Source of the DNA: Actinernus sp. WN-2022
Lineage: Eukaryota > Cnidaria > Anthozoa > Actiniaria > Actinernidae
Assembly (NCBI GenBank): GCA_030867875.1
Contig: JAOWCC010000064.1
Coordinates: 38,462,802-38,526,801 of the forward strand
DNA: 64,000 bases
Reading direction: 5' to 3'
Shown here: piece by piece, positions 48,401 to 63,400 of the stretch
Layout: every line of letters starts with the position of its first letter
How positions within the stretch are numbered: position 1 is the first letter of the stretch
Program-made: the position numbers and the translations under genes
Notes under the pieces: generated by a model
Databases searched by the model: none
Told to the model about the DNA's origin: nothing
Seen by the model: the letters and a program-made list of their open reading frames with translations, nothing else

Positions 48401-51400
48401 CGGGAAATATTCCAAGTTATTCCCAAATTATTCATAGTTAATATAAGGGAGTTTTGTGACGCAGTTGTGAGGTTTTTTATACCGAGGTAGAGCCCAATTT
48501 TCTTCCGTGGCCAACCGAAATATTGTACCTTTAACTTCAAAATTCTACGTTGTATTCCTGAGTTAACGTTTGATAGTTATTTTTTATTTGATAAACCGAT
48601 TAAATCACTAGTTTGATCCAACGTTCAACAGCAGGATTGTCGTTCACGGTTGCTTGCTTGAACAATTCGTTTTATATTATCAATGATTAAAGATAACTAA
48701 GTTTTTGGTTTAAAATGCTAAGTCTAATTTATCCTCTCGTTCAATCCTGTAGCAAATATAGTTTTGGTATATTGGAGGAGACAGGAAGCCATAACCAGGA
48801 GAATCCATATCTCCTATATAGCTGTCACGGCGTTTTTACAAGTTGGCCTATTTTTAGATCAACTACATTTTGTTATACCAACAAATACAGCTGCTACGCT
48901 TTGTGATGTTGTTCCCTTAGGAATGATTGCAACTCAAGAATAGCGGGAAACCGTTCTAAAAATAACCTAACTTGTGAAAACCCTGTGAAATATGCCTATA
49001 GTATGCGGAATGGACGCTCCTGGTTATAAGCAGTACAACAATGGATATTATTTAAGAATAATCTTGCAATTTAAAACTTTTTCAGCGATCGATATTTTAA
49101 TTCAATTTACATTAGATATTTGAAAATTTGTTTTTAAATCATTTTTTTCATCCTTATAGAAATAATAACCGGGATCAGTATAGATATTGTCTCTTTAATA
49201 CTGAATTTTCTTTAACTATAGCTCAGCAGGTTTGCCACCGTGTTCTTGACCTTGTCATTGTTCTCGATTCTTCCGACACGATGACTGGTGGGTTGTGGGA
49301 GAAGGAGAAGAGAACTGTCCAATCCCTGATTGACAACCTAGACGTCAGCCCTAATGGCACCCACGTGTCAATCATCGCCTATAGCACAGACGTCGAGGTC
49401 GCAATCTCATTCTATGGATACAGTAATATTACTGACTTGAAAACAAAGATCCAGGAACTTGAACACTTGGATGGCTGGTCGAGGACCGATCTTGCACTCC
49501 GGTCTGCCAGATACCACTTGCTCACTTCTGGTTCTGGTTCAAGACCAAGTCAAGATGTCCCAAAGGCGTTAATACTATTATATGATGGAAACACGAATGG
49601 TATGTAGAGACGTTTAGTTGAATAATCAGTTAGAAACGCATGCTCTGATGGATGGACGCACACATGAATGGACGCACACATGGATGGACGCACACATGAA
49701 TGGACGCACACATGGATGGACGCACACATGGATGGACGTACACATGGATGGACGCACACATGGATGGACGCACACATGGATGGACGCACACATGGATGGA
49801 CGCACACATGGATGGACGCACACATGGATGCACGCACACATGGATGCACGCACACATGGATGCACGCACACATGGATGCACGCACACATGGATGGACGCA
49901 CACATGGATGGACGCACACATGGATGCACGCACACATGGATGCACGCACACATGGATGCACGCACACATGGATGCACGCACACATGGATGGACGCACACA
50001 TGGATGGACGCACACATGGATGGACGCACACATGAATGGCGCCATGAGCGCGCGCAACCAATTTTCAACTCATTTTGAATGGATATTTTCATAGTGTTTT
50101 GTTTACGTTTATTATATAAAACAAAAATATTTCATTCTGCCATGCGTCTGTCCTCTTATATACACACAGATGACGCCAAAACGTCATCTGCGTGGACTGC
50201 GTCTCGTGGCGCACTTCTTTGATCTCTTCACGTCGTGACGTCATCTGGGTAGGCCTGAATAGATTGTGCTCGGCAACGTTTGAGCAACTTCTGGAGTTTT
50301 GAGCAACTTTTTGTACTGCAAGCAACCTAGAGCAACTTTTGCCTTCCTTGGCAACTTTTGAGCAACAAATAATGATAAAACACCCAAATTATCCCATATG
50401 TTTCTGTTAATTGAAACTGGTCGACACTAAGAATGCTGTAGACGTGTATTGAATAGTATTGACCCCGCAAATGATTAACATTCCTTTGTTTTCTACTTTC
50501 CGTGCATGAATTGATGTGCGCCCACGAACTGGACAGCAGCTATCTATTTAATATCGCCCGCGAATTATCCTGCAGGGGTGGTAAAGAAGATGTTGGTCAT
50601 CCAGCCAAGTTCAACATCTGCTGAGAGAGCCTTCAGCCTTCTGAAGAATGACCAGCAAGACACTGCCCTTGAGGATTACCTTGAGGCTTCAGTCATGATT
50701 AGATACAACAACGCAAAGAGGCTGTAAACTTTATCACCGTATGTGGTGTCTATGGTCAATATCATGAGATTTACTCATTAGAAACTACTTTACTTCATTA
50801 GAAAGTACTACTATTAGTAGTTATGTTGAACTTTAAGATTATATTGAATTACACATCCAACATCCATGTTTTAAGTTGTTATCTAGAATAAAATGGCTCG
50901 CCAAAGTGAGCAACTTTTTCAAATTTTGGTGGCAACTTTTTCAATTTTTGGCAACTTTTGAGCAACTTTTAGCCTTTTTTTGGAGCAACTTTGGCTGGAT
51001 TTGCTAGCACAATCTATTCAGGCCTACATCTGGGCATCTATAAGAGGACAGACCAATTATTTAAATGTATCAAAAAAACGTTTTATCAAATTCAGCGAAA
51101 CACCGCAAGTAGTTGCTAACAGAGATACATAATTAATAATAATAATAATTTAATAATAATAACAATAATGATGATGATGAGATTATCGGTACATCCACGA
51201 GGTGGCTCTTCCTCCACTGGTGGGCCTACGATTTAACGTCAAACCATTTTCAGTTCGAGAACGAGATTGTTTCACGAAGGTAGCACTTTCTTTAAGACCC
51301 TGAGAGTTGGTCCGGTCGGATTTTTGAACCCGCGACTGCCTTGCCATTAATTTTGTAAGACTATTTAATTGTTGTCTTTGTTTCAGGTCCTTCCCCTCCA

Positions 51401-54400
51401 GACCGACCAATAAACTGGACTGTGAAAGTATTAGAATCAGCTAATGATCTGAAGCGCGATGGCATTGAAGTATTTTGTATTAATATGGGCGATGCAGATG
51501 CTAGCAAGGAGCTCGAAGCTATAGCAAGTAACAAGACTAATGTTGTTCGCGAGCAAGATACTGAGAGGCTAAGAGGAATGTTAGATGGCATTAGCAAACA
51601 AGTCTGTTATGATGGTAGGTAGAATGTGTTATTATCTTCAAAGAATATAATGAGAATTGGACTGACACCAATATGTTTACTTATAAGTTTTTCTAACGTC
51701 CTCTTTTTCATCTCGCAATAATAAGTCTTTCTATTTTGAGATTCAACAAAATCCGGGTACATCCTTTTTCCATCTTTCTCTCGATATATTAATATAAAGC
51801 ATAATGTTTTTTACATTTTAATTTGTGTTTTTGTCAAAAAACTTCATTACCTTTAATAAAATCAGTAGTTTCTCAAAACATTAGTATTTTAATGCATTCT
51901 TTTTGAGCGAATTTCACATGAGACGGTCGAAAGACCAAACGCAAATTACCCACAGCCAGCCAATCATAGGAGCGAGTAATCACAGGTAACTCATAACTGG
52001 CTTCCCTGTGAGCCAATGACAAACCAAAGCAATACCAAAACCAATTTGCGTTTGGTTTTACTTTGGAATCTGATTGGTTGGTTTATATTCTCAGCCAATA
52101 GGACAGCTTAGTAAACACAAAACCAAAACATGTGAAAACTGCTCTTACTATGCTTTATGTAAATGTTAGCAACATGTAGCAATCGTAGGGGTTTCCCTTG
52201 ATTGTAAAATAACCATCTATAAAGTACATACTATTATATTTTTGGGAAAATGTTTCCTTTAGCAAAATGTACTGTTTTTCGTCACAAGGAAATCAACGGC
52301 CTACCTCACAGCCATGCCCGCTTCCCACTTGTGTCTTTCCGTACATTTGCTTGCTGGCCGTAACCCCAACATGCCTTGCGCCAGCCCCAAGTACGAACGC
52401 CTGCACAGCATCTGGCGCCTGCACCACAACATCCACTGCAACGGCTGTATCCACCGCAGTCTTGACTACCACAAGTACTGATGTACAGACGATTGTTTTG
52501 GTGAAAACATTGTCAACTTCACAGGTATGTGGGAAAGACATACTCCAGAACAGTAGCATCGCCAACTATTCCGGTCATGACGAGTCTGCGGTACGTCAGC
52601 GATTTTCCCTGTGAATACGCTTATTTTCCACATACCGAAGGCTTTTTACACTGACAATATTTATACGATACTTATATCTTTCACAGTTGTAAATATTAGG
52701 AACATCGGACATTTGGAAAAAGAGCGTTTTTATTCTCCTGAGTGAGATGGAAATTGTGAGTTATTCAGTTTGGTTTACGCGCGAAAACTTTACCGGAAGT
52801 AAAATATCTCATAGCTTTAACTGCTATCCGAATGGACAGTTTACCAGCTATCCCAGAGCTATATGTGGGAATACATAAAGGGTAAATCGAGGAAGACATT
52901 GGTACCAAACACAGGAGAATGTGCTTCATTTTGAAGGGATTTCGATGGAACTTTGTGGACGTGGATCCTTCAACTGGAAGCTCGCTTACGCAGCGATGGG
53001 CAGTTTCGTAATTTTGCGATTTTGAGTGTTTTTAAGTCCAAAAAGCAATATAAATTGCAAACCTAAATGCCTGAATTTTCGGTTACCAGCTATTGAGCTC
53101 TTCTAATACAAGAATCCGCCCGGCAAATGGAATATCTATGAAAGGCATTGAGGTATGGAGCTTTTAATTCTTCATCTAAGCGTAGTTTTGTAATAATTAA
53201 CAGTAAATGTATGGGTCGTTCTACCAACATGGAGCAAGTCAAATGGCAAAGGAAAAAGCATTCATATGTTGTTTATTTTAACATAAACCGGAAGGGGATA
53301 ACTAGAAAACTGTATCGACGGTCCGGCAAATTCGGAATTAAGTTTACAATGGCTTTAAATGGTGAAAATTGATTTATGTTTCATACATTCTTTTAAAATC
53401 TGAAGACATTTTAGAGTCATTTATTTTAGAAACCGCTTACGTACCGAGGGCCCAATGTCCGAGATTTCTGGCGATGTTAACGCAACCTTACTTAACGTCG
53501 GTATCTCTTGACAGTCTAGAACGACTGATAAACTTGCTTGCGGCCGACGTGGGTCCTACGATTTTACGTCCTTATCCAAGAAGACGTTAAGGTCTAACCA
53601 TTTGCAGTTCGACAACGAGGTTGTTTCACAAAGGCAGTATCAGTTAGTTTTTTTAATACCCTGATTCCAGCCGGGGTTGGAACCCGCGACCTTCCGCACA
53701 ACAGACCGTACTCAGTAAAATATATGTAATTAATAACAGCATAATGAGAATTACTTCGATTAAAGTAAGAGTCCTCTGTAATCTGGTACTGCATATATAA
53801 TTAGAGATTAAGACTTATCTTTTTTAATTAGCTTATAATTTATAAGTATTAATTCATTATTTTGTGTATCTGTTTATTGTTAGACTTATTCTAGTATTAT
53901 TGATGATAATCACTATTAGCAGATTTCTTAAACTTTTTTTATTATTATTATTGTACATATATTTATAGATTGCCATGTAAAGCGCTTAGATCCGTTTCTG
54001 TATTTGCGCTATATAACTAAAGCTATTATTATTATTATTAAGGTTGTTTTCGGACGGCGAACTTTTAATGTGCCAAATCTAATGCTAATGAGCTACATTT
54101 ATTGTAATGCTAATGAGCTATATATTGTAATGCTAATAGCTACATCTATTGTTATATGACTCATTAGCATTGGAAAGTTCGTCGTCTGAAACGGGCCTAA
54201 GTGAATAAATTAATGAGAGATTAAGGTTGTTTTCGGACGGCGAACTTTTCATGTGCCAAATCTAATGCTAATGAGCTACATCTATTGTAATGCTAATAAG
54301 CTACATCTATTGTTATATGACTCATTAGCATTGGAAAGTTCGTCGTCTGAAACGGGCCTAAGTGAATAAATTAGATAAGTGACGAATATCGTTGAGATCG

Positions 54401-57400
54401 TAACGCGTTTTATTGGCACAAGAACATGTTCATTATTAAAGTAACCGACTGCTTTTGTTCACAGGTTCAGACTCAAGTAGTCACAGAGACATCGACGGAT
54501 GTCACAACAGTAACCGAAACGTCTAGTGAAACACACACAGAGACCAGGACAGCGGTGCATACAACTACGAGTACCGAAATAGCAACTAATACGCATCACT
54601 CCACTTACACCAGTACAGAGGTAGCAATAAGTACAAAAGTACACAAGACAACTGCTACTGTAACCAGTACTGATATCGATACGGTCACTAGTACACATAT
54701 CACAACAGCCACTAAAACAGCCGTGGTAACATCGACAGGCGTGGCAACGAGGTTTATAACGGCAACGCTGACTTCAACAAGTACTGATATTGATACCAGT
54801 ACACATGTAGCTACGACGACGTCCACTGCCTTTGAGACGTCAACAAAGACTCATGTTACTACAGAAACAGAGACAGCTACGGCGGTTACCACGGCAACTG
54901 AGATTGCAACCTTGACAACCACGAAAACGGATGTGGCGATGAGTATTCGAGTGACTACGGCTACACGCACGGCTGTAACTATGAGTATAGCAACTTTGGT
55001 TACTACTTCCACGCAGATAGCAACCAGCATACACGTGACCACCACCACGGAGATAGAGACAAGTACGCACACTAAAACAGCCACAAAAACCAGCACTGAA
55101 GTTAACACCCATCAAACTACAAAGACTGAGACGGCGACAGTTAAAACTACAGCTGTGGATACAGTAGCATCAACCCAAGTTACCACGGCAACTATTACCG
55201 CTACGAAGACCATCACAGCTGTTGCTACGAGCACTTTGGTTACCACAGCAACGGACACTAATACGGAGACTTATGTCTTGACGACTGTGGAAACGAAGAC
55301 GGATAGTGTGACAAAAACGGCAACAAAGACTGCCACCGTGATGAGCACAAGTGTCGTGACGAGCTGCGGCTCCAGTTGCCCAAGTACATGTAAGTACAAC
55401 GAAGTAGATCGGTTTTGATTCCAGAGTAATAACAGAGCGAATGGACCTTTTTCAGGAATGCAATCACGTGGTTGTACTGGACGGCAAAATTCTGATATCA
55501 TTAATTTAAGGCGCTTGTACGAGGTCGGCAGTGTTATTGTATGCGCTATTTTCCACCTCCAATCGATTGTCGATCTTTCTAAAACAACGTTTGAAGTTTG
55601 TTTGCCATCCACTAAAGCCTTTCCGATCCCGTGGGATCATGAGCACAAATTTAAAATTGGTTATTGAAGTAATATATCAGCATGCGACTGATTCCTACAA
55701 AAGTCCTATTACTGGAGCAAGTAAAAACGCAACGAGCCAATCACGGACTGAAGTTTCTTTGGACCAACACGAGGAAAAGTCAACGCAATCGTGGATAACT
55801 CTCGCTAAAACGAAAATTGATTGCGTGATGGCCCAAAACAATGTTCGATTTAATTTAGGAGCTGATTGGTTGATAATTACACTACACAATTCAGAGCAAA
55901 TACAAAACCTAAGCATAGTTAATAGAGTGGAATGGTTATGAAACCCAGCGACCTTCATTGTTATATGTCTTTGTTAGCTTTTTTCAACCGTGACCCTGCA
56001 CAAAACACAATAGAAATTCCAATGTGTTAATCAATCAGCCAATAGAAACGTGTGAGTTCAGTCGTTCAGGGGACGCTAATGAACTATGACCCTGCACAAT
56101 CTTTTGTCTTGCCCCCTTCCAACATAAATCGCAGCGCCTTTGTTAGCCCCTTTGAAGTTTGCCGGGTTTCATAACCATTCCACTCTATTAACTATGACCT
56201 AAGTAAACACAAAACAAAAGCAATCGCCTGTTACTTTCGACACTCAATCGAAATAATAGAACTAATAATAGACTAATATAACTCATTATTTACAAAGTAT
56301 AACTTTGATTATCGACTAGCAAACGAAAGACACAGCTGAGATGTATACCAGAGACCTTTTCCGCATTTAAAGAAAAATACAAGGTTACATATATAAAAAT
56401 AATATCATGAAATGGTGCAGCATTTTGTCCAGTTAAAAATAAAATAGAAAAAAGGATCACAGAACAAAGATTTCCACAGTGGGCCATACCCGAGTGGCTG
56501 TTCGTCAACTATTTCAGATCGAATAGGAACTTAGAGTCAAAATAACGAAACTTGAGAGACCGAAGTAAAATCCTGAGCATAGCAAGAATGAGATAGCAGA
56601 GTAGTGAGAGGCTTTACGCCAACCAAGCTCACTCTATTCTATTACCATGGTGACTTGATATCAACAATAAGAACCTAACATCAAACATGTTTAATTGCAG
56701 CTCCAACACCGTCACTCACTTCCTCTCCACCTCCAAGAACATCTAGTATTACACAGGTTCCTACAACTCCACCTCGCCCTCCACCACCGGGTATGTACCT
56801 TATAAATGAAATGATTGTTGTTTGTTAGCCTCTTCCGCAGGTAACTCTGGGGTCTTGTGTTGGGAGTCTTGTGTTTGGAGTCTCTCGTCCGGAGTCTCAG
56901 TTCATGATTCGGGAGTCCTTCGGCTGTTTGGCTGTTGAACTTCCGACACTCGCCTCCGCCATGTTGGAAGTTCTCAGGATGTGAATTCCCATGCCAGTGG
57001 ACCAGTGTGCGATAAATATATGTATAAAAACCCCAGTGAGGACCATGGGGTGAAGAACGCGGTTGAGGGGAGGCTGGGTGTCACAGTGGTTAAGCGCTTC
57101 GCCTCTCACCTCCGTGACCCAGGTTCGATCCCCGGACGTGGCGCCACATGTGAGTTGAGTTTGTTGGTATCTCGCCCTTGCTCCGAGGGTTTTTCTCCGG
57201 GTTCTCCGGTTTTCCTCCATCCTCAAAAACCAACCTAAATTCCAATTCGATCCTGGAGTTCGTCGGAATACTTAAATATAAGCCCCTGGCTTGGGAGACC
57301 CAGTAACGGCTTCCTGTATCTTCGACGTAAAATAAACCTTAGTTTGTTATATTGTTTAATTTTTTTATTATTTTTTAAGAACGCGGTTCAATGCCTTCGG

Positions 57401-60400
57401 ATTTTTTCAGGCAACTATCTTCCCACCTTTACTCTTTTGTCGCCCAATTTCCCACAGGGTGACCGAGAGACGTACACATGTATTATTGACCTTATTCATT
57501 AAAGCATGAAAGCGAGGCCAATTGTGCCTGTTTGAAACAGGAAGAGAAAATTCTACAGTCGATGCCAAAAAGTAACGTTAATTTCCTTATAACAGGAAAG
57601 AACACAACAGTGCGGTACGACAGAAACTAAGACATTTCTGACCGGCTCCAATTTTGCGATCTTTGAGACAACTGGCCTCGCTCTGATACCATTCTTACCA
57701 GACTTCTTCCCGGGCAAACATCATGGAGGAGGCTTGTTGTTTGTAAGGTGTTATTAATACAAGCAGCACTGATGTAAAATATTGTTCTCTTTCTTGCAAG
57801 TTTAATGTTGCAAAAGTCTATCTTTATAACATCACCTAAAGTTGTAATTAATTAAATTGATTATTACATCAATAACTGTTAGTTGTTATTGATTTCGTTT
57901 GCAGATTGTCAGAAGGGAGTCGATGTAGGTATCATAATAGACGTCTCGGATAATATACCTGCCGAGGATTTCAACAGCTTAAAGAATTTCGTTGCAAGTA
58001 TTGTTGGTAACTTTGAAGTGTCATCTCTTGGAACCCATTTTGGTATCATCACCTACAACAGCGCACCAAACCTCGAGTTCGACTTTGTAGACAAACAGTA
58101 TTACGTACCAGAGGTTTTAATAGAGAAGATCAAAAGCCTTAAAATAACAGGATCAGGTACAAGGACAGATCTAGCTCTACAAATGGCTCACGAAAAGCTG
58201 TTCACAAATGCTGGTGGAAACAGGGAGGAGAATCAAGATACACTGATTGTTATAACTGGCGGAAGAACTGACTCTGGTAGTAAACCCTACAAAGACGTCC
58301 TTGCCCCATTAATTGTAAGCGAAAAACCTTATTTCAATGCATATGTAGCAAAATAAGTAAGAACATTGGAATGAAATCTGTGCACAATTCGAGCTCCAAT
58401 TTGATTCTCCATCTTGGTACTCCCTTTGACGACGCCCTCATATTATTTTTAAATATGCGGTTGTTTTCAGTAGTAAGGCAATTGCAGATATCTTTTAAAA
58501 CTGTTTAGGTAAAAGAAAAAAAGAAAAAGCTCTTGATAACACGAAATCTACTAGCACTACCTGCTACCAGGAGCCCATTACCAGGAGCGTTCCTATGTCA
58601 TGGGCTGGGCCCCCAGCACAGGAGTAGGTGTGGCTATATTTAGAATTCGAATTCCCGCGTTGAAAGTGAGAAGAATGATAATGAATAATAATGAGAAGTG
58701 ACGTATAGCTATCTGATTGTCTAGGACAACATGGCCTTTGTTTATTTCGCACGAAATGCAATTCTAAATATAGCCACATCTACTCCTGTGCTGGGAACAG
58801 AACCAATGGGGAAGATGGACGCTCCAGGTAATGGGCTCCTGCTGCTACTCACCTTATTAATTTTACATTTGTTGTCCCAATTCATATCATGTGACAGCTC
58901 TCCAGAGGATTCAGTGCTTTGTTTTCCAATTAGAGAAATATATACATTTCCTCTTGGGATACAGAAAAACAAGAAAACTTTACTCAAGGTGACCTGAATT
59001 GGCACAACAAATTAAATATACAAGCTAAATCGGTGCAGTTTTCTTAAAGACAGGAAAACGTAACTTTTAGATGTACCTGTTATAACTGGACGAGTGTAAA
59101 TAACGCAAAAAACTCAAGCCAGTGGTCTTTATACAATTATAATTTATTTATCAGCGAAATTAAGTAAATTAATCAATGGTTATTACTGTCTGATGCTCTT
59201 TCTTGCATTAAACCAATTTCTTTTATCATCATCTTGTCTAGGCTAAAGGGATACATATATTAGTAGTCGGCGTTGGAGACATTATTGATCAGGGCGAACT
59301 TCTAGAGATTGCTAACGGAGATTCCAAGAATCTGTTCTTGGTGGCGAAATATGGAACACTCGGTAAAAACCTGGAGGCAATTACCAAGGCTTCTTGCGTA
59401 GAGCGTAAGTTATTCTAAGTTCCATGATAATAAACTAATAAGTCTAAAGAGAGTTACCATTTCTTCTTGCAAGATCAGGATTAGTTCAGGATTTGTTCTC
59501 CTATTTCAACTGAAGATGTGTAGGATACTGTTTTTCTGTTAATTTCTTGTTATTTATTTTTATTTTTAATCGCGCGCTCTGATTGGCCGATTTTTTCCTA
59601 TCTCGCACCCTGATTGGCTCATCCAAATGCAGGTAGAAGTATTTCCATCAAAAGCAAAGCTTAATTACCGAGATTCTGACGTAAATGTACTCTATGTACT
59701 CATCGTGACCTGCTCATCGGAGCCTAGGGCCCGTTTCAGACGGCGAATTCTGCATCAGGAGATCTGCTACTCGGGTATTTGGAACCCCCTGATAAAACAA
59801 TTAAATTCGTATTTGAGAATTGAAACCCTTGTATTTCTGCCACATATTTGATAATGAAAGCTTAAGAAAAAGGTTAAAGGTGCAGATATATGGTTTGAGT
59901 GAAAAGTTTTAAATTTTAGTTCGCGCGCCAGGCCAAAGTTGTTCTTCCACACGGAACCCCCATAATATACCTGTAGAACTATAATATCACCATTTTTCGC
60001 GATATGTTTCTTGTGTGAATGACTAAACATTAAATAACTAAATAACTCTAAAAGTTAATGTTTGTTTTATTTATTTATTTCAGGAAAGCCGGAACCAACA
60101 TCTGGTCCAAATGCTGGTAAGTCACAAATATGCGCACATTTTTCAGCGATTTTTGAGGAAAAGACAGACTGGGTATAAAGAGGCGATCACGTGGTGTCAT
60201 TCAGTACACATGATTGGCTAGTACGCTTATGAATTATTACTGAATTTTAGAAATAATTTTGTAAGGCAGCTTACTGATACAGTGTTTATGTATATGTTTC
60301 GTAGCCCAATGTGAGGTGACGTATGAGAAGATTGGCTGCTATAAAGATATCACAGAAGAGCATGCCATGCCGGAACTTTTACTCCAAAAAACGCCAAGCT

Positions 60401-63400
60401 GGTCGAGGTTTGGAACGTGGATTCCAGAGTTCGTGTGTCTGTGTGCAATGAAAGCCAAAGCGAAACATTATTTTTATTTTGGAGTACAAAATTACGGTAA
60501 GAGGAAGCATTTCAATAAAAAGCTTGAATGGGATTAAACAATTCTCGCTATGTAGCTGAGAGAGTATATATTCAACGTCATTTCTTTAGAATGGTCTTAC
60601 GGATAAAATGCACAAATGATTTTTTTTTTAAACAAATAGTCTATTATATATTGTAAGTACGCCTATCACACATATTATATTTATAGGAGTTATATAGGAT
60701 CATGATATATGTTATTAGTATATATGTTATTATATTTTTTAATAGTCTGTATAAATATTTTTTAATACGGTTTATATATATATAATTGTATTTAAAAAAA
60801 TAAAATAAAAATAGTTTCTTCATACATGTAGTTAGCATTTAACGAATAACCTAATACTTATTGTAAGTTATGATTACCACACTTATAATTATAGGAGCTA
60901 CTTGATTATGATACATGTTATTAGCATATATTAACTTTTTATTATTATTATTATAATGTTGTTCACAATTTACCATTATTTTACAATTAAGTTATAGTGT
61001 CCCCAATTAGCTGTAACTAGCTAAATACCTTGACACTTAAATAAAGTTGTACTACTGCTACTAAATGTGTTTCGTCAATTGGACAAATAGCGCGTTCTAA
61101 TGCACTTGTCATCGGGACCCCGAACAAATGTGGGGACTTTGCTAATTTTGTGTTGCAAAGCCCCTAAATTTTCTAATTAAATGGGGGTCACTTTTTTCAA
61201 CAAAGTCCCCAGAACTAGTGTGGTAAGATATTAAGCTCCCATTATGAGCTAACCCATGCAACGAATGTGTTAAACTGACTACACTCGAACTTCTCATGGA
61301 AAACAACAACATAACTCAAGCCCACACTGTTCTCAGTATGAAATAAAAAGGATAAGCTAATGAAACAGTAGCCAACAAAATAATATTCACGAGTTTGACA
61401 TATGGCCTATTTTATTCACACAAGCATAATATAACGTTTTCAACACTTTCGAAGGGAGCCAACTCGTTCCCATCAATTCTCGATGCGCCTCATATTACAC
61501 ACATCTAGCCCACAATTAAAATATTACCATGAAAAATACCGAAAGTCCCCACATTTTCCCAAGTGAAGGGCACGAAGTCTCCAATTCTCCCACCTACAGC
61601 CCGGGTTTTTCCCCTCCGGAAGCCGATGATAAGTGCATAAATCTCTATGAAATATATACAATCATATTTAACCATAATCAAAAAGGAGTCATCCGGCATT
61701 GATATCATTATGGAACAATATTTTCAGGAACATACATTAAACAAAGAGCTGTGTGCCACAAGGGGCCAAGCTACTGTGTACTCACTTTTGGTATTTTTAA
61801 TCGAAATTTCGAAAATAAAAACGTCCTCAAACAGGGCACTTGGTCCCTTGTGGCACACAGCCCTTCAAACGAATCGCCAAATATGTTATCTCAACTTTCT
61901 TAATAATTATGTCCTTTTTAATCAGCCGAGTGTTGGTCTGGTTCTGAGCGGGCTGGAGAGGCGTATGACACATATGGTCCCAGCACTTACTGTGTCAATA
62001 AAGAACTGAAGCCCTGTTCAGATGAAACAGTTGGTGAATGTTGTGGAGAGGCGGAGACTAATTACGTCTATGGATTGGTTTCTAAACGTAAGAAGAGAGA
62101 CAGAACACTTCAAGATATGCTGGGGCAGATCCAGGGAGGTTCGACCGATCCCCCTTTCTCCCTCCCTCTTAAAGTAAAACAGAGAAGTTGCAATGATCGT
62201 ACCCCTTTCAAACCTATCGAACCCCCCTCAGAGAATCATGGATCCACCCCAGAATGAAGCAACGTTTATGTAGCGAATCAGATTTCTTACCGAGAAATGA
62301 TTGATACATCACTACACGCTATACACAAAAGTGGATTTTGTTTGAGTGTTAGATTACAATTTTTTTACCGAATTAACGATAGCAGCTGTGGGCAGGTTTT
62401 GACGTTCCAATAGCTCTAGACTACACCTACGGTCAATAGGCCTTATGCATGATACCTACACTACCATAATGTTCTTTTGTTACTCTAATTTAGACCATTG
62501 TCTTGGTATTCTCAGAGGAGAGAAAATGTTGTGTCAGTGAGGCTTAGTGATCATAAAAGCATGATGTCACCATGCATAAGGCTTCTACAGTTTTCCGCTT
62601 TTCTATTACACATATAAACATAAAGTTTGGACAAACGGAGTATGCTAGGAGGGAGACAAAACGGTCTCCCTTTGATTTTTATGTTAGTTGAGCAAATATT
62701 GTGACTGAAGTATTACTAAGTTCCTAACTCTCATATTTTCCATTTCCCTTTAAGCTACACCGACAAATCCTGCTATTCCATCATCGCCCAGTGAGTATCT
62801 AACCTGGCTGCATATTATACGCATTGTAAAATATAATTTACCTACGTTTTTCAGTACTAGAATGAGTTATAGAAAGAAATGTTATCTGTTCCTTTCTCTC
62901 AAATATCAACTTTCTAACTGTCACGATTCTCAATTTCCTTTAATTTTAACCAAAATGACCAACAACTCCTAAACCAACAACAAAGTCTAGTGAGTATGTA
63001 CGTATAGTATATAGTTTTGACGTGGTTATATAGAATAGAAAAACTATAGGAATTGTAAAACCAGTCCGAGGTGGATGCATGAAAACCTTTTTCCACACCA
63101 GGGCCCGGTCGTTCGAAGCAATGGTAACTTTATCCATAGGAGGCGCTAAATCGGTAATTGTAATCTGTACAGTTGAACCGTTGGGTTAGCAATTTAACCC
63201 GCGGGAAAGCGCTTACCCTTGCTTCGAAAAACCGGGCCCAGGAGATTATTCTACCGCTTTGTAAGACATTTTATCTCATTACTTCTGTTGCTTTCGTTCA
63301 TATTTCAACATCCTAACTGTAACAGTCAAAAATTCCACTTTTCTTTTAAGCAAAACCGACAGCTCCCACACCAGCTACAGGACCTAGTGAGTGTTGGTCG

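Noticed and set aside
49550..50094. Overlapping ORFs of 110-180 codons on both strands rich in HMDGRTHGWT or CVHPCVRASM
   Set aside because: They come from the 16-bp minisatellite, which remains open in several frames; the frame changes every unit, and the region is an intron directly after a good donor.
54459..55115. Antisense ORFs under the Thr-rich exon
   Set aside because: Thr-rich codon runs (ACN) leave the reverse strand without stops. The sense frame has matching splice sites and phase.
62075..62257. Alternative C-terminal end of gene D reading through the exon 12 donor
   Set aside because: A strong gtaaga donor and further phase-compatible mini-exons downstream make splicing more likely; it remains possible as an intron-retention form.
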